A DNA stretch of 64,000 nucleotides, from NCBI RefSeq assembly GCF_036173105.1, contig NZ_CP108053.1, forward strand, positions 3,534,001 to 3,598,000, in the 5' to 3' direction. The translations under genes were made by a program, and so were the position numbers. Positions 19,059 to 26,506 of the stretch are shown here, in pieces; position 1 is the stretch's first letter, and each line of letters opens with the position of its first letter. Under the pieces are notes generated by a model. That model did no database searches. It was not told the origin of the DNA and saw only the letters and a program-made list of their open reading frames with translations. Origin of the DNA: Streptomyces sp. NBC_00287. Its GTDB lineage: Bacteria; Actinomycetota; Actinomycetes; Streptomycetales; Streptomycetaceae.

Positions 19059-21293
19059 TCACCCCTCCAGCGCCCGTGGTGCGAGCCTGAAGTCCAGCGC
19101 TGTGCAGCGCCGTCCGGCCGAGACCGTGCGCACCGCCTGGCCGATCGCCTTGCGTGAGCCGACGAGGACGACCAGCTTCTTGGCCCGGGTGACGGCCGTG
19201 TAGAGCAGATTCCGCTGGAGCATCATCCAGGCCCCGGTGGTGACCGGGATCACCACCGCCGGGTACTCGCTGCCCTGGGAGCGATGGATCGTCACCGCGT
19301 ACGCGTGCGCCAACTCGTCTAGTTCGTCGAACTCGTACCCCACCTCCTCGTCCTCGTCCGTCCGCACCGTCAGGCGCTGGTCGACCGGGTCGAGCGAGGT
19401 GACCACGCCCACGGTGCCGTTGAAGACCCCGTTCGCTCCCTTGTCGTAATTGTTGCGAATCTGGGTGACCTTGTCGCCGACCCGGAACACCCGGCCGCCG
19501 AACCGCTTCTCCGGCAGGTCGGGGCGGCCCGGGGTGATGGCCTGCTGGAGCAGGCCGTTGAGGGCGCCGGCACCGGCCGGTCCTCGGTGCATGGGCGCGA
19601 GCACCTGGACGTCCCGGCGTGGGTCGAGGCCGAATTTGGCCGGAATACGACGGGCCGCCACGTCCACGGTGAGCCGCCCGGCCTCCTCGGTGTCGTCCTC
19701 GACGAAGAGGAAGAAGTCCTTCATGCCGTCGGTGACCGGGTGCTGCCCGGAGTTGATGCGGTGCGCGTTGGTGACCACCCCGGACTGCTGGGCCTGGCGG
19801 AAGACCCGGGTGAGGCGGACTGCGGGAACCGGGCCGCCCTCGGCCAGCAGATCCCTGAGGACCTCTCCCGCCCCGACGCTGGGCAGCTGGTCGACATCCC
19901 CGACGAAGAGCAGGTGGGCGCCCGGCGGGACCGCCTTGACCAGCTTGTTGGCGAGCAGCAGGTCCAGCATGGAGGCCTCGTCGACCACCACCAGATCGGC
20001 GTCCAGCGGGCGGTCCCGGTCGTAGGCCGCGTCCCCGCCGGGCTTCAGCTCCAGCAGTCGGTGCACGGTGGAGGCCTCGGCGCCGGTGAGCTCGGCCAGG
20101 CGCTTGGCGGCACGCCCGGTGGGGGCGGCGAGGACGACCTTCGCCTTCTTGGCGCGGGCCAGCTCGACGACCGACCGGACGGTGAACGACTTGCCGCAGC
20201 CCGGGCCGCCGGTCAGCACGGCGACCTTCTTCGTCAACGCCAGCTTGACGGCGGCCTGCTGCTCGGGTGCGAGGTCGGTCCCCGTGCGTGCGGCGAGCCA
20301 GGCCAGCGCCTTGTCCCAGGCCACGTCCTTGAAGCCGGGCATCCGGTCCTCGTCGGTGCGCAGCAGGCGCAGCAGCTGGGCGGAGAGGGAGAGTTCGGCG
20401 CGGTGGAAGGGGACGAGATAGACGGCGGTGACGGGGTCCCCGCCCTCCGGGCCAGGCACCTTCTCCCGTACGACACCGGGGTCGGCGCCCTCCTCCGGCG
20501 GTGCAGCCAGTTCGGCGAGGCACTCGATCACCAGCCCGGTGTCGACCTGCAACAGCTTCACCGCGTCGGCGATCAGCCGCTCCTCGGGGAGATAGCAGTG
20601 GCCCTGGTCGCTCGACTGGGACAGGGCGTACTGCAGGCCCGCCTTGACGCGCTCCGGGCTGTCGTGCGGGATGCCGACGGACTGGGCGATCTTGTCGGCG
20701 GTGAGGAAGCCGATACCCCAGACGTCGGCGGCGAGCCGGTAGGGCTGGTTCTTCACCACGGAGATCGAGGCGTCGCCGTACTTCTTGTAGATGCGCACGG
20801 CGATCGACGTGGACACCTCGACGGTCTGGAGGAAGAGCATGACCTCCTTGATCGCCTTCTGTTCCTCCCAGGCGTCGGCGATCTTCTTCGTCCGCTTCGG
20901 ACCGAGCCCGGGGACCTCGATGAGCCGCTTGGGCTCCTCCTCGATGATCCTCAGGGTGTCCAGGCCGAAGTGCTGGGTGATGCGGTCGGCGAAGACCGGT
21001 CCGATGCCCTTGACGAGACCTGAGCCGAGATAGCGGCGGATGCCCTGGACGGTGGCCGGCAGGACGGTGGTGTAGTTCTCGACGGTGAACTGCTTGCCGT
21101 ACTGGGGATGGCTGCCCCAGCGGCCCTCCATCCGCAGGGACTCGCCGACCTGGGCGCCGAGCAGCGCGCCGACAACCGTGAGGAGATCACCGCCACCGCG
21201 GCCGGTGTCGACCCGGGCGACCGTGTAGCCGTTCTCCTCATTGGCGTACGTGATGCGTTCGAGGACGCCTTCGAGCACCGCCGGATTGGACAT
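19059..21293 (-). CDS. recD2: RecD2-type ATP-dependent DNA helicase
   Basis: A 744-aa superfamily 1B helicase of the RecD2 (RecD-like, RecBC-independent) type. An N-terminal OB-like region is followed by helix-hairpin-helix motifs (GSGLVKGIGPVFADRI, LIEVPGLGPKRTKKIADAW at about 91-142). The helicase core has Walker A TGGPGCGKS (361-369), Walker B LVVVDEASML and motif VI-like YAVTIHRSQGSEYPAVV. Such proteins unwind 5' to 3' and act in DNA repair. The C-terminal RecD/Viral helicase 1 block TAVTRAKKLVVLVGS is complete. It lies 244 nt upstream of citA, read in the same direction. Confidence 0.93.
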   Translation of the reverse strand: MSNPAVLEGVLERITYANEENGYTVARVDTGRGGGDLLTVVGALLGAQVGESLRMEGRWGSHPQYGKQFTVENYTTVLPATVQGIRRYLGSGLVKGIGPVFADRITQHFGLDTLRIIEEEPKRLIEVPGLGPKRTKKIADAWEEQKAIKEVMLFLQTVEVSTSIAVRIYKKYGDASISVVKNQPYRLAADVWGIGFLTADKIAQSVGIPHDSPERVKAGLQYALSQSSDQGHCYLPEERLIADAVKLLQVDTGLVIECLAELAAPPEEGADPGVVREKVPGPEGGDPVTAVYLVPFHRAELSLSAQLLRLLRTDEDRMPGFKDVAWDKALAWLAARTGTDLAPEQQAAVKLALTKKVAVLTGGPGCGKSFTVRSVVELARAKKAKVVLAAPTGRAAKRLAELTGAEASTVHRLLELKPGGDAAYDRDRPLDADLVVVDEASMLDLLLANKLVKAVPPGAHLLFVGDVDQLPSVGAGEVLRDLLAEGGPVPAVRLTRVFRQAQQSGVVTNAHRINSGQHPVTDGMKDFFLFVEDDTEEAGRLTVDVAARRIPAKFGLDPRRDVQVLAPMHRGPAGAGALNGLLQQAITPGRPDLPEKRFGGRVFRVGDKVTQIRNNYDKGANGVFNGTVGVVTSLDPVDQRLTVRTDEDEEVGYEFDELDELAHAYAVTIHRSQGSEYPAVVIPVTTGAWMMLQRNLLYTAVTRAKKLVVLVGSRKAIGQAVRTVSAGRRCTALDFRLAPRALEG

Positions 21294-21323
21294 GATCCGA
21301 CGGTACCGTCCGGTACTGACAGC

Positions 21324-21689
21324 TCAGGCGGCCTGTGCCTTCACGTGGTCGATCACCTTCCGGAACTCCTCGGTCGGGGAGAACTCCACGAACTCGCAGT
21401 CCTCCAGGGCCACGGGGACGTGCCCGGGCGCCCAGTAGTACGCCTGGCCGGCCTCGTAGATCCGCTCCCCCTCGTCCGAGCGCATCCGCAGCCGGCCCTT
21501 GAGCATGTAGCCCCAGTGCGGGCACTGGCACGCGTCGCCGGGCAGGCCCTTCAGCGCGGGGCCCATGTCCGTGCCCTCGGGCAGACGGACGTAGCCGACG
21601 GACATGCCGCCGCCGATCGGCTCGATGCGCAGCTCTACTCCGCCGCCCTCTATGGCGACCGGTGCGCCATCCCTGGTCACCGCTGTCAT
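21324..21689 (-). CDS. Cupin-domain protein
   Basis: A 121-aa small cupin. The motif-1-like CQCPHWGYMLKGRLRMRS and motif-2-like YYWAPGHVPVALEDCEFVE give a likely single metal site, although the first motif lacks the usual His pair. ATG 21689 is preferred to the in-frame GTG 21698 because AGGGAGA lies 10 nt before the ATG and directly against the GTG. Such proteins can be metal-dependent enzymes or ligand sensors; no function can be given. It is divergent from the rbs remnants. Confidence 0.75.
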   Translation of the reverse strand: MTAVTRDGAPVAIEGGGVELRIEPIGGGMSVGYVRLPEGTDMGPALKGLPGDACQCPHWGYMLKGRLRMRSDEGERIYEAGQAYYWAPGHVPVALEDCEFVEFSPTEEFRKVIDHVKAQAA

Positions 21690-21790
21690 GGCTTTCACTC
21701 TCCCTGGGGCGTCCCTATGTCCAGCCTGCTCCCCTCGGGCGCGGGGCGCGACCTCTCGCCGGGTGCATCACGATCCGGTCCCCGAGGGGC

Positions 21791-22048
21791 GGTCTGTTCG
21801 CCGCAGCGGCGGGCATCGTGCTCGCCGCCCGGCTGTCCTCGGCGCAGCCGCAGGCCGCGCAGGGCTACGAGCTGAAGGCGGTCGAATCGGGCACGCTGTA
21901 CGCGTCCGTGGCACAGCAGCCCAAGGAACTCGGCCGGATCGCCGTGGACAACGCCGTCCGGGCGGCCGAGGGGAAGAACGTCAGCGAGACGGTGAAGGTG
22001 CCGGTGAAGGTGGTCACCAAGGAGAACGTGGCCGGCTTCGGCGGCTGA
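21791..22048 (+). pseudogene. In-frame chimera of rbsC and rbsB remnants
   Basis: The 85 codons read as two pieces of a ribose ABC importer. GIVLAARLSSAQPQ and GYEL match an internal piece of the permease RbsC. From KAVESGTLYASVAQQPKELG to KVVTKENVAGFGG and a stop is the C-terminus of the binding protein RbsB. The join falls at GAGCTG, so a deletion through short homology has removed the end of rbsC and most of rbsB while keeping frame. No start codon or ribosome site fits it, and no rbsA or rbsC 5' part lies upstream. It stands 46 nt before rbsK. Confidence 0.75.
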
Positions 22049-22094
22049 TCCATCCCTTTGTGGCGCCCAATTCACTCCGACAGGGAGACATTTC

Positions 22095-22997
22095 ATGGAC
22101 GACTACGACCTCCTGGTCGTGGGATCCGCCAACGCCGACCTGGTGATCGGCTTGGAGCGGCGGCCCGGCGCCGGGGAGACGGTGCTCGGCTCCGACCTGG
22201 CCGTCCACCCGGGCGGCAAGGGCGCGAACCAGGCGGTCGCGGCCGCCCGGCTCGGGGCGCGTACGGCGCTACTGGCCCGGGTCGGCGACGACGCGTACGG
22301 CAGGCTGCTGCTCGACTCGCAGCGGCAGGCCGGGGTGGACACGGTGGGCGTCCTGGTCGGCGGTGCGCCGACCGGGGTCGCGCTGATCACCGTGGACCCC
22401 TCCGGGGACAACAGCATCGTGGTCTCGCCGGGAGCCAACGCCCGCCTGGCGCCCGGGGACGTACGGGTCGCCGCGAGCCTCTTCCAGGCCTCGCGGGTGG
22501 TCTCCGTACAGCTGGAGATCCCGCTGGAGACGGTCGTGGAGGTCGTACGGAATCTGGCGGAGGGCAGCCGGTTCGTGCTGAACCCGTCGCCGCCGCGACC
22601 ACTGCCGTCCCAGGTGCTCGCCGCCTGCGATCCGCTGATCGTCAACGAACACGAGGCGAAGGTCATCCTCGGCGACGCCTGCGTCAGCGAGGAGCCCGAG
22701 GACTGGGCACGGATCCTGCTGGCGAAGGGGCCGCGGTCGGTGGTGGTGACGCTGGGGGCGGAGGGGGCGCTGGTGGCGTCCGCGGAGGGGGTGTCCCGGG
22801 TGCCGTCCGTGAAGGTGGCGGCCGTGGACACGACGGGTGCCGGGGACGCGTTCACCGCGGCGCTGGCGTATCGGCTGAGCGCCGGGGCTTCGCTGTCCGA
22901 GGCGGCGGCGTACGCGGCCCGGGTCGGCGCGGCGGCGGTCACGAAGCAGGGGGCGCAGGTGTCCTTCCCCACGGCCTCGGAAGTCGAGGCTCTGTGA
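22095..22997 (+). CDS. rbsK: Ribokinase
   Basis: A 300-aa PfkB-family kinase making ribose 5-phosphate from ribose and ATP. The substrate motif VVGSANADLVIGLERRPGAG, the PfkB signature HPGGKGANQAVAAARLG and the catalytic block VDTTGAGDAFTAALAYRL (Asp base) are all present. AGGGAGACATTTC leads to ATG 22095. It is the only intact gene left of the ribose operon; the importer before it and rbsD after it are truncated. It may still serve ribose from nucleoside breakdown or another importer. Confidence 0.94.
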   Translation: MDDYDLLVVGSANADLVIGLERRPGAGETVLGSDLAVHPGGKGANQAVAAARLGARTALLARVGDDAYGRLLLDSQRQAGVDTVGVLVGGAPTGVALITVDPSGDNSIVVSPGANARLAPGDVRVAASLFQASRVVSVQLEIPLETVVEVVRNLAEGSRFVLNPSPPRPLPSQVLAACDPLIVNEHEAKVILGDACVSEEPEDWARILLAKGPRSVVVTLGAEGALVASAEGVSRVPSVKVAAVDTTGAGDAFTAALAYRLSAGASLSEAAAYAARVGAAAVTKQGAQVSFPTASEVEAL

Positions 22998-23107
22998 AGA
23001 AGGCGGGCATCCTGAACCGTCATCCGGCCGGTGCGCTGGCCGAGTTGGGGCACGGGGACGGGGTGCTGGTGTGTGACGCCGGGATGCCGATCCCCGAGGG
23101 ACCGCGC
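22994..23107 (+). pseudogene. Truncated D-ribose pyranase (rbsD) remnant
   Basis: GTG 22994 overlaps the rbsK stop (GTGA) and opens MKKAGILNRHPAGALAEL, GHGDGVLVCDAGMPIPEGPR, the standard first 38 residues of RbsD, including the His and Asp active-site blocks. After GPR the similarity stops and the frame runs on in unrelated Gly/Thr-rich sequence. The usual enzyme is about 130 aa, so two thirds are missing and the product would be inactive. Confidence 0.8.
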
Positions 23108-23215
23108 GGGACCTCTCCCGCCGGTGTATGCGACGACACCGACGGGAGGCGTGTTCATGGGTGCGACCCTGTCCCTGCGGTCGCCGTGGGGCCCCTGATC
23201 GCCGGGGCGGGCGGT

Positions 23216-23401
23216 TCAGGCGGTGGGACTGACTCGGTGGCAGGAGCAGCCGCAGCGACGTTGGAGCAGGATGCCGCGGCCGTGCGGCAGCGGGACGTCT
23301 TTGGTTTGGCGGCACTCGCGGTGCAGGTTGCTGTACGCCGGGCGCTGCGCCAGCGAGCATTCCGCCGACCGGGGCGCGGCCGCCGTGGCGGGCGCGGTCA
23401 C
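23216..23401 (-). CDS. Small cysteine-rich protein of unknown function
   Basis: A 61-aa protein starting at GTG 23401, which overlaps the stop of the preceding gene as GTGA, so it is very probably translated with it. It has five Cys (15, 30, 50, 52, 54) and a closing RRCGCSCH cluster that could bind metal. I do not recognise the family. A longer in-frame start exists inside the upstream gene, but the overlap start is more natural. Last gene of the XRE-led operon. Confidence 0.55.
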   Translation of the reverse strand: MTAPATAAAPRSAECSLAQRPAYSNLHRECRQTKDVPLPHGRGILLQRRCGCSCHRVSPTA

Positions 23402-23934
23402 GACTGGCCCTCGCCGTCGTCTGCGGGGTCGTGACCGGCCATCACGAGCGCCAGCACATCGTTCGCCTTGCACAGCCGGCCCGGCCGGGTCATGGGCACC
23501 GCCCAGTACGAGCAGCGCGTACGCTCGTCCAGCTCCGTCAGATCGGTGCGCGGCACGCCCAGGTAGGTGCCCTCACCGAGGCACGCCGCGGCCGGCGCCC
23601 GCCAATCCTGGGCGGTGCCGGGCGGCACGAGGGCGTAGTAGCGGTGGCGCTCAGGGTCGTGGATGACCGGGCCTCTGTTGAAGCTCCATCCGAGCCAGCC
23701 GTTCACGGTGGACGGGTCACTGACTCCGGCCACACTGTGGATGAGAGCCTCGGAGAGGCGGACCGCGTCCAAGAGCCGCCCCAGCGGGATCAGGGCGAGC
23801 CTGGTCTCGTTGTCCCACTCCTGGCACGCGATGGCGGGCGAGGGGTGCGCGGAGGCTAACCACTCCTGGACCGACTCGGTGGGCGGCGGACTCCCTGATG
23901 CAAGAGGCCTGTTCGGGACCGTACTGTTCGTCAT
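23398..23934 (-). CDS. Unknown protein of an XRE-linked operon
   Basis: A 178-aa protein. ATG 23934 follows GAGGAGCGTCGAC; the longer frame to 24039 has no better site. Features are an N-terminal low-complexity leader, EWDNETRLALIPLGRLLDAV in the middle, and the conserved-looking blocks GPVIHDPERHRYYALVPPGT, CLGEGTYLGVPRTDLTE and CSYWAVPMTRPGRLC. I have seen similar proteins beside XRE regulators in Streptomyces, where they are hypothetical, and cannot assign an activity. The YYALVPPGT block vaguely resembles proteins of the primase/polymerase N-domain type; this is weak. Confidence 0.7.
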   Translation of the reverse strand: MTNSTVPNRPLASGSPPPTESVQEWLASAHPSPAIACQEWDNETRLALIPLGRLLDAVRLSEALIHSVAGVSDPSTVNGWLGWSFNRGPVIHDPERHRYYALVPPGTAQDWRAPAAACLGEGTYLGVPRTDLTELDERTRCSYWAVPMTRPGRLCKANDVLALVMAGHDPADDGEGQS

Positions 23935-24056
23935 GTCGACGCTCCTCAGGCAGCGTTGGCCACGCCCCGGGAGGCCACCACCTCGCCGGGGTCCGTGCGT
24001 CCACAGACCGTAGGAGTGCTGTGAGTTGAGCGGGGGCACAGATTGTGCCCCTTCGA

Positions 24057-25307
24057 TTACGCGGCTAGCAGGCCGAGTTTCACGGCGAGTTCCGAGGCAC
24101 GCCGACGCCTGGCCGGAATCCGCGACTCGGCCTCTTCGAGGACAATCCGCTTCGCGTAGCCGTTGTACTTGATCGTTTCGGGTGCGGCCTCATGTGCTTT
24201 GGTCAACGTGGCAAGCGCGACGTCCGGCTGCCCGTCCAGCTGATAGCCCCGCGCCTCCTCGATGCGGTGCCGCGCTCGCCGCGGGCGGGAGGGGATTGTT
24301 ACGGCGTCCGCAGCGGCAGCCTGTCGCACCGACTCGCCGCCCTGATGCAGTTCCACAGCCACTGTCACAGCGTGCGCGCCCATGATGGCCCGCGAGAAGG
24401 ACGTAACAGGGTGGTAGTAGGCGTCGGGCAATCGGTCGGCCATGGCGCGCGCCTGGTCCCAGTAGCGCCACGCGGTGCCGGTCTGTCCGCGGCGGGCCGC
24501 GGTGTACCCAGCCTCAAAGGTGAGTGCACCCGTGATGGCCAGGACGTCGTCCGACGCGTCCGGCAGCAAGGGCTCAAGGTAGGCCAGTGTTTCCAGGTTC
24601 ACTGCGTCCGCAGCCTCGTAGTGCGTCGGCCCGGCGTCGCGGTGCGCCTGCGTCGTAAGCCACGCGGCCACGCCGATGGCATGCGGATCCTCGCTCTCTT
24701 GCGCGGCGATCAGACCGCGCTCGGCGACCCGCCACAAAAGGGCTGCGTCGGGCTGGTATGCCACGAAGAACTGGGCGAGAGAGTAGACCTCGGCGAGGGC
24801 GGCCAGCCCGGCCCTCCGCTCGGAAGCCGTCTCCGCCTGCCGTACGGCGAGCTGCGCGTCGCGGATCAAATCCGGCAGCAGGGCGCCGATCACCTCGCGA
24901 TGATTGGGTGCCGAGTGGCGTGCGGCCCATGCACGGGCGAGCCGTGCACTCAGGTGCGCAGCCGGGGGCGCCTCGCGCTGGGTGGTGAGCGGGAAGGCAT
25001 CGACGGCCGTCTTCACGGCACCCAACCGCGGGTGGCCCGGCCCCATGAACAGATCGACACGCACAGACTGGTCACCGGTGAGGTCCGACAGGTCACGCAC
25101 GCGCAGAACCTCGGCAATGTGGAGGATCACTTCGAGCCTGGGGGTCTTCAGGCGACCGGTCTCCACTCCCTTGACCCAGGAACCGGACTTGCCGACAAGA
25201 CCGCCGAGTTGCTCCCTTGTCATACCCTTGCGTGTGCGCAGAATCTGGAGCCGTTGCCCGAAGACGAGCGGATCGGCGTACGGGTCCGGAGTGGCGTCTC
25301 GAGACAT
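24057..25307 (-). CDS. XRE-family regulator with TPR-like C-terminal region
   Basis: A 416-aa protein. Residues about 15-75 form a Cro/CI-type helix-turn-helix (GQRLQILRTRKGMTREQL, then GKSGSWVKGVETGRLK). The remainder is alpha-helical with Ala/Arg-rich repeats like TPR units (AAWLTTQAHRDAGPTHYEAA, LAYLEPLLPDASDDVLA). This is the plan of the Streptomyces regulators that accompany small unknown proteins and may sense peptides or partner proteins. It is followed 122 nt later by the unknown gene and its Cys-rich partner. Confidence 0.85.
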   Translation of the reverse strand: MSRDATPDPYADPLVFGQRLQILRTRKGMTREQLGGLVGKSGSWVKGVETGRLKTPRLEVILHIAEVLRVRDLSDLTGDQSVRVDLFMGPGHPRLGAVKTAVDAFPLTTQREAPPAAHLSARLARAWAARHSAPNHREVIGALLPDLIRDAQLAVRQAETASERRAGLAALAEVYSLAQFFVAYQPDAALLWRVAERGLIAAQESEDPHAIGVAAWLTTQAHRDAGPTHYEAADAVNLETLAYLEPLLPDASDDVLAITGALTFEAGYTAARRGQTGTAWRYWDQARAMADRLPDAYYHPVTSFSRAIMGAHAVTVAVELHQGGESVRQAAAADAVTIPSRPRRARHRIEEARGYQLDGQPDVALATLTKAHEAAPETIKYNGYAKRIVLEEAESRIPARRRRASELAVKLGLLAA

Positions 25308-25750
25308 ACGGCCTTGCCCCTCCCAGCAGCTTCGTAACGGCCAGAGTAGAGGGAAGGGCCGGTTTCATGTGAGGCTCCGGCGGGGCGGGAGCCCTCGCCT
25401 CACGACTTCGAGCCGGTGGTCGCCCACGTGAAGTCCCAGGCCGGCTGAGCCGTCACTGCCGGACGGCACCATCGGAGCATGCCATGAGCCCGGCACGCTT
25501 CGAGGGGGCCCGATCCGTCGACCGGGCCCCCTCGCGCTTTCCCCCTCCGTGTCAGAACCCCCCGCGATCCCCCCAGATCCCCCTCCAAGAAGTTCCGACA
25601 TCAAGTACGACCCGCGACCCCCGGGAAGGGTTGCACGGGCTCGTGGAAGTTTTTTTTTCGGCGGGGTCGGGCGAAGGTCGGGCGGCGTGCCGGTAGCGTC
25701 ACCGGGTACGTATCGACTCAAGGCGTCGACGGAGGGCAGGCGGGGCGGCG
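25308..25750. other. Intergenic region with one terminator-like hairpin
   Basis: 443 bases between divergent genes. A perfect 11-bp hairpin (25502-25533) and a run of nine T at about 25650 are the only features. Short frames on both strands have no recognisable product. Confidence 0.4.
25502..25533. terminator. Terminator-like hairpin
   Basis: GAGGGGGCCCG (25502-25512) pairs perfectly with CGGGCCCCCTC (25523-25533) over a 10-nt loop, with no convincing gene on either side to terminate. It may mark a removed or non-coding transcript. Confidence 0.6.
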
Positions 25751-26506
25751 ATGAGCTATGAACCCGGACTGCTGCGGCCCGAAGTGCCCGTCGCACTCGT
25801 GCCGTTGCGCGGCTTTCCCGACCTGCTGCGACGCCGGGCGACCGGTCTGCGGCGACCGGAGTTCGCCCGGGCGCAGCGGGTCACGGTGGGGTGGGCGGTG
25901 CTGCCGCCCACGGTGACGCTGATCGGGCTGCTGGTGCCGGATGTGCGTACGGCGGCACTGGTGTGTGCGGTCGCTCTGGGGCTGCTGGTGCTGGCCAGAG
26001 CGGTGTTGCTGGTGGTCTTCGAGCGGCTTCAGCACCGGCACGAGCCGCGCTGGCTGGCCGAACGGACCGCCGACCTGCGCGGCCATGAGTTTCCCGTACT
26101 GCGCTGCTCCGTCCGCTACGACGAGACGCCGGGTCTGGCCCGGGTGTACGACCTGACCAGCGGCGACCAGGTGGGGCGGCTGCTGGACCGGCGGGCCCGG
26201 GAGCGGGCGTCCGGCACGCATTCGCGGGCCGTGCTGGAGTTCGTCTGTGCGACCAGCGGGCGGGAGCAGTTGCTGGCCGTCGCCGAGGTGCGCCGGGAGT
26301 TGGACGAGTTGGAGTTGTTGACCGTGCGGCCGGACGGGGCGCAGGCCCGGGTCCGGTTTCCGCAGGCGCGGTATCTGCCGATGCCGGAGGCCGGGCGGCG
26401 CCCGGCGCGGCGGGCTTACTGGGTCCTGGCCGGACCGGTCCTGGTGTCGGCGGCCGGTGCCGGGGACCGGGAGGGCGCGGCGGGTCCTTCGGTCTCGGCG
26501 AGGTGA
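25751..26506 (+). CDS. Unknown membrane protein with two transmembrane helices
   Basis: A 251-aa protein with two close hydrophobic helices (WAVLPPTVTLIGLLVPDV and AALVCAVALGLLVLARAVLL, about residues 48-85), and a cytosolic or external C-terminal domain rich in Arg and Glu. I do not recognise the family. Its last 91 nt overlap the convergent NACHT gene, unusual for this compact but mostly non-overlapping region, so transcription of the two may interfere. GGGCAGG precedes ATG 25751 loosely. Confidence 0.65.
   Translation: MSYEPGLLRPEVPVALVPLRGFPDLLRRRATGLRRPEFARAQRVTVGWAVLPPTVTLIGLLVPDVRTAALVCAVALGLLVLARAVLLVVFERLQHRHEPRWLAERTADLRGHEFPVLRCSVRYDETPGLARVYDLTSGDQVGRLLDRRARERASGTHSRAVLEFVCATSGREQLLAVAEVRRELDELELLTVRPDGAQARVRFPQARYLPMPEAGRRPARRAYWVLAGPVLVSAAGAGDREGAAGPSVSAR

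Noticed and set aside
25559..25750. Short proline-rich plus-strand frame before the membrane protein
   Set aside because: No start signal and low-complexity composition.
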